64,000 bases of DNA from Denitratimonas tolerans (GTDB taxonomy: Bacteria; Pseudomonadota; Gammaproteobacteria; Xanthomonadales; Xanthomonadaceae): contig NZ_JBBDHC010000015.1 in NCBI RefSeq assembly GCF_037203605.1, forward strand, positions 24,676 to 88,675, given 5' to 3'. Position numbers and translations under genes: made by a program. Shown piece after piece: positions 27,698 through 38,124 of the stretch (its first letter is position 1; every line of letters begins with the position of its first letter). The notes below the pieces were generated by a model, which was not told the origin of the DNA, searched no databases, and worked only from the letters and a program-made list of their open reading frames with translations.

Positions 27698-28333
27698 TCA
27701 GATCGCCGCGCCGAGGCGACGGCCGAGGTTGACCAGCATGGCCGCGGTCGCGCCCCAGATGCGGTGCGGGCCCACCTGGTATTCCCAATAGCTGCGCACA
27801 CGGCCGCGGTAGGGACCGCTCAAGGTGACCAGCCGATCTCCCGCCAGGAGCGGTGCCAGCGGCACCTCGAAGGCATCGGCGACTTCGTCGGGATTGGGGA
27901 TCGCGCGGTAGTCTTCGGGCAGCCGTGCCACCAGCGGCAGCACGCGGAAGCCGGTGATGGTCGCATAAGGGTCCAGAAAGCCCAGCGGCTCGACCTGTGC
28001 CGGCGCAATGGCGACTTCTTCCCAGGCTTCACGCAGAGCCGCATCCAGCGCGGAGCGATCCTGCGGATCCACCCGTCCGCCCGGGAAACTCACCTGGCCG
28101 GCGTGGTGCTGGAGGGAATCGGTGCGCCGGGTCAGGAGCACGTGCGCCCCGGTCGGGCGCGCGATCAGGCCCACGAGCACGGCGGCGTTGACCATACGGT
28201 GCGGATCGATGACGTCGGCAACCTCGTCGAGGTTCCAGCCCGGCCCGGGCGGCTCGCCCGACAGCGGCAGCAGCGACTGGCGCAGGCGCTCTGGTTCGGT
28301 CAGCGGGTTGATCGGCAGCGACAGCGGCCGCAT
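27698..28333 (-). CDS. Nudix CoA pyrophosphatase (NudL-like)
   Basis: 211 residues from ATG 28333 (RPLSLPINPLTEPERLRQSLL). Upstream in-frame residues are not conserved in style. The Nudix box is GGRVDPQDRSALDAALREAWEEVAI, in outline GX5EX7REUXEEXGU with the first Glu replaced by Asp, and it is preceded by LQHHAGQVSFPGGR, the NudL/CoAse signature, in which the conserved QVSFPGG is intact. It hydrolyses coenzyme A and derivatives to phosphopantetheine and 3',5'-ADP. It is convergent with the Mrr-like gene, 18 bases apart. Confidence 0.9.
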   Translation of the reverse strand: MRPLSLPINPLTEPERLRQSLLPLSGEPPGPGWNLDEVADVIDPHRMVNAAVLVGLIARPTGAHVLLTRRTDSLQHHAGQVSFPGGRVDPQDRSALDAALREAWEEVAIAPAQVEPLGFLDPYATITGFRVLPLVARLPEDYRAIPNPDEVADAFEVPLAPLLAGDRLVTLSGPYRGRVRSYWEYQVGPHRIWGATAAMLVNLGRRLGAAI

Positions 28334-28396
28334 CACGCCACCGCGCGGGGTGCCTGGACGGCAAACGCGCGGAGGCGGCACCCGGACAAAACCCCG

Positions 28397-28441
28397 AAAA
28401 AATGAAACACGGCCGGAACGCGCAATCCGCGTCCGGCCGTG
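28397..28441 (-). terminator. Intrinsic terminator of the FKBP isomerase gene
   Basis: The stem CACGGCCGGA (28408-28417) pairs with TCCGGCCGTG (28432-28441), with further pairing of CGCG inside. On the minus strand the hairpin is followed by TTTCATTTTTTC, a good T-tract, 56 bases after the isomerase stop codon. Confidence 0.85.
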
Positions 28442-28496
28442 GGAGGCAATCGCGATGCGCTTCCGGGCGATTCCACCCGGGAAAGCGCGGCGAGGG

Positions 28497-29174
28497 TCAT
28501 TTTACTTCGACCAGCTTCACGTCGAACACGACGGCCTGGTTGGGGCCGATCGGGCGCACCGAATCACCGTAGGCCTGCTCCGCCGGCATGAAGACTTCCC
28601 AGCGCGATCCCTGGGTCATCATCGGCAACACCTGGCGCAGCCCCGGCAGCGGCGCTTCGCCAACCCGCATCGACACCGGCTCGTTGCCCTGGTAGGTGCT
28701 GGCGAACTCCTGCCCGGTGGAGAGCGATCCGCGGAAGTGGATCTTCACGTCCGAGGCCGCCGTGGGCTTGGCACCGGTACCGGTCTCGATGACGCGGTAC
28801 TGGATGCCCGAGGACAGGGTCTGCACGCCGGTCTTGGAGCGGTTCTGGGCCAGAAAGGCGTCACTCTTGCGCTTGTTTTCACCAGCGACCTTGTCGAACT
28901 CGGCCTTGGCTTCGTCCAGCAACTTCTTCTGCATGGCCTCGAGCGCCGCGCCCATCTGCTCGGCCGGAACCGCCGGATCGCGCTTGGCGTAGCCGTCCTG
29001 GATCGCACGGATCACGGTCGACAGGTCGACATCGACCTTGCGCTCGGTGAAGTCCTGCCCGATCTGGTAGCCGACCGCGTAGCTCAGCTTGCCCTTTTCG
29101 GACGTGGTGTCCTGCGCCAACGCGGCGCTCATCGTCGTGGCCGCCAACAGCGCGACCGTCCAGCGCAACTTCAT
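28497..29174 (-). CDS. FKBP-type peptidyl-prolyl isomerase, periplasmic (FkpA/Mip-like)
   Basis: 225 residues from ATG 29174, preceded by CAGGAGACAGGC. The signal peptide ends at SAALA-QD. Residues about 25-110 are the helical dimerisation domain (SYAVGYQIGQDF, MQKKLLDEAKAEFDKVAGENKRKSDAFL), and the C-terminal FKBP domain has VKIHFRGSLSTGQEFASTYQGNEP, and VFMPAEQAYGDS. A long acidic-basic linker helix joins them as in FkpA and Mip. It would assist folding of secreted and outer-membrane proteins. The final residues end the domain (VFDVKLVEVK), so it is full length. Confidence 0.93.
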   Translation of the reverse strand: MKLRWTVALLAATTMSAALAQDTTSEKGKLSYAVGYQIGQDFTERKVDVDLSTVIRAIQDGYAKRDPAVPAEQMGAALEAMQKKLLDEAKAEFDKVAGENKRKSDAFLAQNRSKTGVQTLSSGIQYRVIETGTGAKPTAASDVKIHFRGSLSTGQEFASTYQGNEPVSMRVGEAPLPGLRQVLPMMTQGSRWEVFMPAEQAYGDSVRPIGPNQAVVFDVKLVEVK

Positions 29175-29352
29175 GCCTGTCTCCTGGTGGAACGGCCACG
29201 CCCGTGGCCGAGAAAGAACGCGCAAGGATAGCGACGCGTACCGCGAATCGCCAGTACCCGGATTGCCCGCCCGACACGGGATCGAAAGACCGTACAGCGG
29301 GCGGAAAGTTTCACCGGCGTGCACGCGGCCATCGGCGCGGAGGCTGAGCGGC

Positions 29353-29358
29353 TACAAT
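29353..29358 (+). promoter_or_regulatory. Possible -10 box (TACAAT) for the enoyl-CoA hydratase/Rnf-like/nth operon
   Basis: GAGCGGCTACAAT ends 35 bases before the first start codon of the four-gene run. An almost identical string, GAGCGGCTACAAT, precedes purM at 41269-41281. Confidence 0.4.
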
Positions 29359-29392
29359 CGGCGGCCGGCATTCCACCTTTGCGGGTATCCCA

Positions 29393-30175
29393 GTGGCCTT
29401 CGTGAACCTCCTCATCGAAAACCTCGGCGCGGTGCGCCGCATCACCGTCAACCGCCCCGACAAGCTCAACGCGCTCAACGCGGCCACGCTCGACGAGCTC
29501 ACCCGCGCCTTCGAGGACGCCGGCACCGATGGCTCGGTACGCGCGGTGATCCTGCGCGGCGCGGGCGAGAAGGCCTTCGTGGCCGGGGCCGACATTTCCG
29601 AACTGGCCACCGTCACCCCGGTGCAGGCGCGCGATTTCGCGCGGCGCGGCCAGCGCACCATGCGCACCGTGGAAACCCTCGGCAAACCGGTGATCGCGCA
29701 GATCAGCGGCTATGCGCTCGGCGGCGGCATGGAGCTGGCACTGGCCTGCCACCTGCGCATCGCCAGCGAAAAGGCGCGCCTGGGCCAGCCCGAGGTCAAC
29801 CTTGGCGTGCTGCCCGGCTTCGGCGGCACCCAGCGCCTGCTGCGCGTCACCGGCCGCGGCGCGACCCTGGAGCTGTGCCTGACCGGTGTCCAGATCGACG
29901 CCGCACGTGCCTACCAGCTCAACCTCGTCAACCGCGTGGTGGCACCCGAGGCGCTGGAATCGGAGACTCTGGCGCTGGCCGAGCAGTTGGCGGCGTCCGC
30001 ACCCGAAGCCCTGCGCGGCGTGCTCGACGCGGTGATCCTGGGCGGCGAGGCCGATCTGGTGACCGGGCTCGACTACGAAGCCCAGGCGTTCGCCACCTCG
30101 GCCTCCACCGAGGACATGCGCGAAGGCACCCGCGCCTTCCTGGAGCGGCGCAAGCCCGCCTTCACCGGGCGCTGA
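29393..30175 (+). CDS. Enoyl-CoA hydratase/isomerase family protein
   Basis: 260 residues from GTG 29393. The crotonase fold is complete: NRPDKLNALN near the start, AFVAGADISEL for the first oxyanion-hole strand, and the CoA-binding ALGGGMELALACHLRIAS. The two catalytic Glu positions of enoyl-CoA hydratase are seen in QPEVNLGVLPGFGGTQ (Glu about 135) and GGGMELAL (Glu about 115), so hydration of trans-2-enoyl-CoA is likely. Beta-oxidation or another acyl-CoA pathway is possible; no acyl-CoA dehydrogenase of the usual kind adjoins it. Fifteen bases separate it from the RnfC-like fragment gene, so they are probably co-transcribed. Confidence 0.92.
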   Translation: MAFVNLLIENLGAVRRITVNRPDKLNALNAATLDELTRAFEDAGTDGSVRAVILRGAGEKAFVAGADISELATVTPVQARDFARRGQRTMRTVETLGKPVIAQISGYALGGGMELALACHLRIASEKARLGQPEVNLGVLPGFGGTQRLLRVTGRGATLELCLTGVQIDAARAYQLNLVNRVVAPEALESETLALAEQLAASAPEALRGVLDAVILGGEADLVTGLDYEAQAFATSASTEDMREGTRAFLERRKPAFTGR

Positions 30176-30190
30176 GCGCGCGGGCCGGTC

Positions 30191-30613
30191 GTGGTCGCGT
30201 CCCAGCCCTGCATCCGCTGCGGCGAGTGCGCGCCGGCCTGCCCGGCCGGCGTCCACCCGCAGCGCGTCCTCGCCGCGCTGCGCCGCGAGGCGCCGGACGA
30301 AGCGCAGTCGCTGGGATTGAATGACTGCACCGGCTGCGCTGCCTGCGACGCGCACTGTCCGAGCGCCATTCCGCTGGCCGCGCTGTTCGCCGCGGCGCGC
30401 GACGAGCTGCGGCTCGCGCGCCAGCGCAGCGACTTTTCCGCCGCCTCGCGCGTACGCTACACGCAGCGCGAGGCGCGCCTGGCGCGCGCGCGCGAGGAAC
30501 AGGCCGTCGAACGCGAACGCCAGCGCGCCGCCAACGCCTCGGCCCAGGCGGTCGCGGCGGCGCTGGCCCGCTCCCGGGCGCGACGCAAACCCGCACCCCG
30601 GGACGGGGCATGA
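30191..30613 (+). CDS. RnfC-like protein reduced to the C-terminal 2x[4Fe-4S] domain
   Basis: 140 residues from GTG 30191. It contains two CxxCxxCxxxC clusters (Cys7, 10, 13, 17 and Cys46, 49, 52, 56) in the context PCIRCGECAPACP and CTGCAACDAHCPSAIPLA, which is how the ferredoxin domain of RnfC/RsxC reads, followed by a charged helix with RQRFE-like repeats (REARLARAREEQA) as in the RnfC tail. The NADH- and FMN-binding N-terminal domains of RnfC (over 350 residues) are missing, and there is no remnant upstream. It overlaps the next gene by 4 bases. It would carry electrons between iron-sulfur clusters rather than oxidise NADH. RnfC origin is inferred from motif order and its position before nth. 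Confidence 0.75.
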   Translation: MVASQPCIRCGECAPACPAGVHPQRVLAALRREAPDEAQSLGLNDCTGCAACDAHCPSAIPLAALFAAARDELRLARQRSDFSAASRVRYTQREARLARAREEQAVERERQRAANASAQAVAAALARSRARRKPAPRDGA

Positions 30614-31431
30614 GCGCCTCGGCGCTGCCGGCATGGCGCGGCACGCCCACACGCCGCGCCGCCTGCGTGCTGGCGGCCATGCTGCCGGCACTGGCGCTGC
30701 AGGCCGAACGACTCGATCCGTTCCTGCCGGCGCGCTGCATCGCGCTGTGCGCCGTTGCGTTGGCCGCCGCCACCGCGTTGCGGCGCGTTCCGAATGGCAG
30801 CACCGGCCGCAGCAGCGCGGCCGTCGACCTGATCCACGCGCTGGCCACGGCGCTGCTCGTTGCGGCACTCTGGCCCGCAGCGGCCCCGACGTGGATGGCC
30901 GCGCTGGCGCTCGCTGCGAGCCTGGTCGCGGCGCGCCTGCTCGGCGGCGTCGCGGCAAATCCGTTTCCACCCGCCGCGCTCGCGCTGGCCGTCGCCACGG
31001 CACTGGCGCAGGCAGCCGGCGGCACGCTCGCGCCGGACCGCATGCTGCTGCCCGACGCCCTGCTGGTATCGGGCGTCTGGCTGGGCGGCGCATTGGCTCT
31101 GGCGGCTCTCGGCCTGCTGCGTGCTTCGCCCATGCTGGCCTTCGCCCTGCCCGTCGCCTTCGCCTGCGCCGTCGGCGCGCTGCCGGCGGCGGGCGTCGTC
31201 AGCGCGGCGCTCGCGGCCGGATTCCTGCTGGGCGAATCGCGCCACCTGCCGAGCACGGCGCAGGGACGCCGCGCGGTGGCGGCACTGGCGGGCACCGGCA
31301 CCGCGATGGCCTGGCTGCTGGGCGCGCCGCCGGTCGCGCTGGGTGCCGCGGTCGTGCTGGCCTGCGCGCTGACGCCGTGGATCGAACGCCTGACTCTGCC
31401 GCCGCGCGCCGCCATCGAAAGCACCCCATGA
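30610..31431 (+). CDS. RnfD-like integral membrane protein, reduced
   Basis: 273 residues, about eight membrane spans and very Ala/Leu-rich. ARLLGGVAANPFPPAALALAVA resembles the GGxGxNxFNPAM region of RnfD, and LLGESRHLPSTAQGRRAVAALAGTG aligns in position with the RnfD segment FIATDPVTAATTNRGR. The threonine motif that attaches FMN covalently in RnfD (SGAT) is not found, and the protein is some 70-80 residues shorter than E. coli RsxD. It is encoded between the RnfC-like gene and nth with ATGA overlaps on both sides, the place of the rnf genes in E. coli. Calling it RnfD rests on synteny and weak motifs. Confidence 0.6.
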   Translation: MSASALPAWRGTPTRRAACVLAAMLPALALQAERLDPFLPARCIALCAVALAAATALRRVPNGSTGRSSAAVDLIHALATALLVAALWPAAAPTWMAALALAASLVAARLLGGVAANPFPPAALALAVATALAQAAGGTLAPDRMLLPDALLVSGVWLGGALALAALGLLRASPMLAFALPVAFACAVGALPAAGVVSAALAAGFLLGESRHLPSTAQGRRAVAALAGTGTAMAWLLGAPPVALGAAVVLACALTPWIERLTLPPRAAIESTP

Positions 31432-32066
31432 AACCCGCCGATCGCACCGAACTGTTCCGCCGCCTGGCCGAACTCAATCCCCGGCCCGAAACCGAGCTGG
31501 AGTACCGCACGCCGTTCGAGTTGCTGGTGGCGGTGATCCTGTCGGCGCAGGCCACCGACGTGGGCGTCAACAAGGCCACCCGGCGGCTGTTTCCGGTCGC
31601 CAACACGCCCCAGGCCATGCTCGATCTGGGCGAGGAGGGGCTTCGGCGCCACATCGCCACCATCGGCCTGTTCAATGCCAAGGCGAAGAACATCATCGCC
31701 ACCAGCCGGCTCCTGCTCGAACGCCACGGCGGCGAGGTGCCGTCCGACCGCGACGCGCTCGAAGCGCTGCCCGGCGTCGGGCGCAAGACCGCCAACGTGG
31801 TGCTGAACGTGGCCTTCGGCGAACCGACCATCGCGGTCGATACCCACATCTTCCGCGTCGCCAACCGCACCGGGCTGGCGCGCGGAAAAAACGTGGACGA
31901 GGTGGAGCGCAAGCTGCTGCGCAACGTGCCGGCGACCTACCGCAAGGATGCCCACCACTGGCTCATCCTGCACGGGCGCTACGTCTGCACGGCGCGCCGG
32001 CCGCGCTGCCCGGACTGCGTCATCGCCGATCTGTGCGCCTGGCCGGACAAGACCCGCGGCGACTGA
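31428..32066 (+). CDS. nth: Endonuclease III
   Basis: 212 residues from ATG 31428, overlapping the RnfD-like stop. It is a DNA glycosylase/AP lyase for oxidised pyrimidines. The helix-hairpin-helix ALPGVGRKTANVVLN contains the catalytic Lys (GRKTA), the catalytic Asp is in VDTHIFRVANR, and the C-terminal [4Fe-4S] ligands are in CTARRPRCPDCVIADLC (Cys-x6-Cys-x2-Cys-x5-Cys). In E. coli nth closes the rsx operon; here the same order is kept although rnf genes are degraded. It converges on the glutathione peroxidase gene. Confidence 0.97.
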   Translation: MKPADRTELFRRLAELNPRPETELEYRTPFELLVAVILSAQATDVGVNKATRRLFPVANTPQAMLDLGEEGLRRHIATIGLFNAKAKNIIATSRLLLERHGGEVPSDRDALEALPGVGRKTANVVLNVAFGEPTIAVDTHIFRVANRTGLARGKNVDEVERKLLRNVPATYRKDAHHWLILHGRYVCTARRPRCPDCVIADLCAWPDKTRGD

Positions 32067-32106
32067 GCCAGCCGCCGCCTGCTTCAGCGCGCCCGCTGCG
32101 CGCCGA

Positions 32107-32586
<480 letters not shown>

Positions 32587-32684
32587 CGAAAGACTCCGGT
32601 ATCGCCGCAGGATCGCGGCAGCTTACGCCCTCACCACCACTCGTCCCGCACCGTCCCGCCGGAAACCCGACGAACGGCGCGCGA

Positions 32685-33434
32685 TCAGCCCGCCGCCTGG
32701 CGCTGGCGCATCGCCTCGAACAGCGCGATGCCGGTCGCGACCGAGACATTGAGGCTTTCCATTTCGCCCGGCATCGGAATGCGCGCAAGAAAATCGCAGC
32801 GCTCGCGCGTCAGCCGCCGCATGCCTTCGCCCTCGCCACCCATCACGATGCCCACCGCCCCGCGAAGGTCCATGGCATACAGGCTCGCTTCCGCCTCCCC
32901 ATCCAGCCCCACGAACCAGACGCCGGCCTGCTTGAGCGACTCCAGCGTGCGCGCGAGGTTGGTGACGCGCACCACCGCAATGCGGTCGGCGGCACCGGCG
33001 GAGGTCTTGTGCACGGTGGCGTTGACCGGCGCGCTGCGGTCCTTGGGAAGCACCACCGCGGTGACCCCTGCGGCCGCGGCGCTGCGCAGGCAGGCACCGA
33101 GGTTGTGTGGGTCCTGCACGCCGTCGAGCACCAGCAGCAGCGGTCGCTCGGAAGCTTCGAGCAGCGCCATGAGGTCGTTCTCGTCGAGGCTGCGCGCGGC
33201 GGCGCAGCGCAGCACGATGCCCTGGTGGCGCACGCCGCCCGACATCCGGTCGAGCACCTCGCTGCCGACGCTGCGCACCGCGATGCCCTCGCCACGCGCG
33301 CGCTCGGCCAGCTCGGCCAGGCGCGGGTTGCGCGCGCGCGCCTCGATCATCACCTCGAGCACGCTGATCGCCTCGTGCTCGAGCACGCTGGCGGCGGCGT
33401 TGATGCCGGCGATCCAGCGGTCGTTGTCAGCCAT
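32685..33434 (-). CDS. rlmB: 23S rRNA (guanosine-2251-2'-O)-methyltransferase
   Basis: 249 residues. The N-terminal substrate-binding domain starts with IAGINAAASVLEHE. The SPOUT domain has the three SpoU motifs: LDGVQDPHNLGACLRSAAAAG, VGIVMGGEGEGMRR and MESLNVSVATGIALFEA, which build the trefoil-knot SAM site with the catalytic Arg in motif 1 and Asn in motif 3. It methylates G2251 in the P-loop of 23S rRNA. It follows rnr by 21 bases, the same pair and order as in E. coli. Confidence 0.95.
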   Translation of the reverse strand: MADNDRWIAGINAAASVLEHEAISVLEVMIEARARNPRLAELAERARGEGIAVRSVGSEVLDRMSGGVRHQGIVLRCAAARSLDENDLMALLEASERPLLLVLDGVQDPHNLGACLRSAAAAGVTAVVLPKDRSAPVNATVHKTSAGAADRIAVVRVTNLARTLESLKQAGVWFVGLDGEAEASLYAMDLRGAVGIVMGGEGEGMRRLTRERCDFLARIPMPGEMESLNVSVATGIALFEAMRQRQAAG

Positions 33435-33455
33435 GGAAAATCACTCTCGATGGGC

Positions 33456-35951
<2,496 letters not shown>

Positions 35952-36024
35952 CCGCACATGTTACTACGTGCGGCCTGCCGGCCTGTGCGCCGGCGCGCGG
36001 GCAGCAGACTGCGGTCGGCCTGGC

Positions 36025-36507
36025 TCAGTCGGCAACCGTGGCGGTTTGCGGCGCGGCGGCCTCGATGGCGGCGGCAGGTGTCGCGCCCGCGGCCGCTGGC
36101 CGCGCCTGCACCACGCGCACGCCGCGGCTCTTCATCCAGGCGTCGAACTCGGCTGCGGTAAACTTCTTGCCCTTGTCCATGTTGAACCGATACGGCGTGT
36201 TGTCGAACTCGGTCTTGGGCACGTAGTTGGCGAACTCGTCCTTGGGCTGCGCGGCGCAGGCTTCCAGGCGCAGCCGCATCAGCACCACGTCGAGCGCCAG
36301 CGATTCATCGCGACTCTCGGCCAGCAGCGTGCGCGGCGCGGCCAGCGCCGCCGGGCGGCCGAGCATGCCCGAGTACAGCGGCGGCACCGGCGTGGTGCGC
36401 ACCGGCAGCGGCTGCCCGAGCTCGCTGTCGCAGCTGATCGCGGCAGCCTCGCCGGTCAAGGCCATGGCCGCCAGCAGCACCGCACCCGTCATCATCGTCC
36501 TGAACAT
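36025..36507 (-). CDS. Uncharacterised periplasmic protein
   Basis: 160 residues from ATG 36507. FRTMMTGAVLLAAMALTGEAAA is a signal peptide. The mature part has two Cys (ISCDSELG and LEACAAQ), which may form a disulfide, then KTEFDNTPYRFNMDKGKKFTAAEFDAWMKSRGVRVVQA, a segment resembling a recurrent motif in small secreted proteins of this lineage, and an Ala/Pro tail. I do not recognise a family. It lies upstream of the rhomboid protease on the same strand but with 89 bases between, so co-transcription is uncertain. A longer frame starts at 36564 and would add residues in front of the signal peptide. Confidence 0.65.
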   Translation of the reverse strand: MFRTMMTGAVLLAAMALTGEAAAISCDSELGQPLPVRTTPVPPLYSGMLGRPAALAAPRTLLAESRDESLALDVVLMRLRLEACAAQPKDEFANYVPKTEFDNTPYRFNMDKGKKFTAAEFDAWMKSRGVRVVQARPAAAGATPAAAIEAAAPQTATVAD

Positions 36508-36596
36508 CGCCACGTCCCTGAGCAGTCCCGGTGCAAGTCTAGGCGCTGCGGGTACTTGCGACAATGACTCGGGATCGATTCGTGAAGCCCGTCACC

Positions 36597-37247
36597 TCAT
36601 TGCCGCTTCCGGCGAAACGGCCAGCGCCCGCGCCAGTACTGGATCAGCAGGAAGCCGAAGGCCATGCCGCCCAGGTGGGCGAAGTGCGCGACACCAGGCG
36701 CGGTGCCGGTCACGCCCAGGAACAGTTCGAGCAGGCCGTAGGCGATCACGAAGGTGCGCGCCCGCATCGGGATCGGCGGGAACAGCAGCATCAGGCGGTG
36801 GTTGGGAAACAGCATTCCATAGGCCAGCAGCAGGCCGAACACGCCGCCCGAGGCACCGACCGTCGGGTACGCGCCCAGCCCGCCGTTGACCGCGGCGGTG
36901 GCCACGAGCAGCTGCACCAGGCCCGCGCCCACGACGCAGACGAGGTAGTACTGCAGAAAGCGGCGGCTGCCCCAGGTCGCCTCCAGCGGACCGCCGAACA
37001 TCCACAGCGCGAACATGTTGAAGAACAGGTGGGTCATGCCGCCGTGCAGGAACCCGTAGGTCACAAGCTGCCAGGGCAGGAAGCCGACCAGTCCGGTGGA
37101 GCCGTCCGGCAGGCGCACGGGGAAGTCGCCCATCGGCCAGAGCATCAGATCGAGGAAGCGCGCCTCGCCCAGCCCCATCGTGGCCAGGAACAGCAAAACG
37201 TTGGCGATCAGCAGCGCACGCGTGATCGGTGGCACGTTGTCGAACAT
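36597..37247 (-). CDS. Rhomboid-family intramembrane serine protease
   Basis: 216 residues with six membrane spans. ATG 37247 (FDNVPPITRALLIANVLLFL) starts the first span. Landmarks: HGGMTHLFFNMFALWMFGG with the conserved His/Asn of the L1/TM2 region, the catalytic Ser in VGASGGVFGLL, and the catalytic His in HFAHLGGMAFG near the C-terminus. It cleaves transmembrane substrates in the inner membrane; targets are unknown. The C-terminus ends in a basic cluster (RGRWPFRRKRQ) on the cytoplasmic side. The ATL-protein gene follows upstream, 52 bases away. Confidence 0.93.
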   Translation of the reverse strand: MFDNVPPITRALLIANVLLFLATMGLGEARFLDLMLWPMGDFPVRLPDGSTGLVGFLPWQLVTYGFLHGGMTHLFFNMFALWMFGGPLEATWGSRRFLQYYLVCVVGAGLVQLLVATAAVNGGLGAYPTVGASGGVFGLLLAYGMLFPNHRLMLLFPPIPMRARTFVIAYGLLELFLGVTGTAPGVAHFAHLGGMAFGFLLIQYWRGRWPFRRKRQ

Positions 37248-37299
37248 GTCGATGGAACCGGCTTGCGAAAGAAGGGGCATTCTACGCGGGCGGCGCGGT

Positions 37300-37635
37300 T
37301 CAGCCCCAGAGCACCCGGTCCAGCCAGGTTTCCGCGTCGTCCGTCGGCCGCACCCGGCCGTTGGCCACCGCGACGCCCTCGCCGCGCAGGCGCGCGACCT
37401 GTTCGTCGAAGGCCGCCGATCCCGGCGGAAAGGCGATGCGGCCGTCGGCGCGCACGATCCGGTGCCAGGGCAGCGCTTCGCCGGCGTCGGACAGGATTCG
37501 CGCCACCAGCCGGGCGCAGCGCGGAAAGCCGGCGCGGCGCGCGATCTGGCCATAGCTGGCGGTGCGGCCCGTCGGCACGTCGTGGATCGCGGCCAGAATC
37601 CGTCGCCGGCGCGTTTCGGCTTCGGTCGGGGGCAT
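37300..37635 (-). CDS. Alkyltransferase-like protein (ATL), MGMT family
   Basis: 111 residues from ATG 37635. The MGMT DNA-binding helix-turn-helix is present (GRTASYGQIARRAGFPRCARLVARIL), including the Tyr/Arg finger, but the active-site PCHR of MGMT is PWHR here (Trp57), so it cannot accept an alkyl group. This is the defining change of ATL proteins, such as E. coli YbaZ, which bind O6-alkylguanine and hand it to nucleotide excision repair. A ten-residue upstream in-frame extension is rejected. Confidence 0.93.
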   Translation of the reverse strand: MPPTEAETRRRRILAAIHDVPTGRTASYGQIARRAGFPRCARLVARILSDAGEALPWHRIVRADGRIAFPPGSAAFDEQVARLRGEGVAVANGRVRPTDDAETWLDRVLWG

Positions 37636-37672
37636 GCATCGGCCTCGTGGCGGGGAAGAGCGCAAGGGCGGC

Positions 37673-37678
37673 TAGAAT
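37673..37678 (+). promoter_or_regulatory. Possible -10 box (TAGAAT) upstream of the 37708 gene
   Basis: GGCTAGAAT sits 30 bases before the ATG in the 72-base divergent gap to the ATL gene and resembles the TACAAT boxes at 29353 and 41276. Confidence 0.35.
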
Positions 37679-37707
37679 ACCCGCTGCCTTTTCCAGCCAT
37701 CGTCGCC

Positions 37708-38115
37708 ATGCAGAATTTCGAGCAGATCCGCGCCCACGTCCTTGCCCACTACACGGTCCGAACCAACGATCCCTACCTTCTGGGGGTGGAACTGTCGCTC
37801 GACCAGGGCGCGCGCCGGCAGACCATCTACCTGACCGAGATGCAGGACGACGACGCGCGCCCCTTCCTTCGCGTCAGCACCGCGATCGCGCCCATCACCG
37901 GGGTCGATGCGCGGCGCGCCCTGCACTTCAACTGGGCGCAGCGGGTGGGCTACCTCGCCCTGTCCGACCTCGACGGCGTACCCTACCTCAACCTGTGCGA
38001 GAACCGCCCCTACGCCTCGCTCACCGCGGCGGAAGTGGACCGGATCGTGCTGGAGATCGGCGGTCTGGGCGACCGCATGGAGCGCAGCTTTTCGGCGGGT
38101 GGCGATCTGTTCTGA
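37708..38115 (+). CDS. Small conserved cytoplasmic protein, YbjN/secretion-chaperone-like
   Basis: 135 residues with an ATG at 37708. The pattern of five antiparallel strands and flanking helices (MQNFEQIRAHVLAHY, LGVELSLDQGARRQTIYLTE, FLRVSTAIAPI, GYLALSDLDGVPYLNLCENRPYASLTAAEVDRIVLEI) fits the fold shared by type III secretion chaperones and YbjN proteins, but no type III genes are near. There is no signal peptide. I cannot name a family with certainty. It lies between the divergent ATL gene and the convergent hda gene. Confidence 0.7.
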   Translation: MQNFEQIRAHVLAHYTVRTNDPYLLGVELSLDQGARRQTIYLTEMQDDDARPFLRVSTAIAPITGVDARRALHFNWAQRVGYLALSDLDGVPYLNLCENRPYASLTAAEVDRIVLEIGGLGDRMERSFSAGGDLF

Positions 38116-38124
38116 GGGCCGCCG

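Noticed and set aside
30191..30613. Ordinary free-standing ferredoxin
   Set aside because: Cluster context, charged RnfC-type tail and position before an RnfD-like gene and nth favour an RnfC remnant.
37708..38115. Type III secretion chaperone
   Set aside because: Fold resemblance only; no secretion genes nearby.
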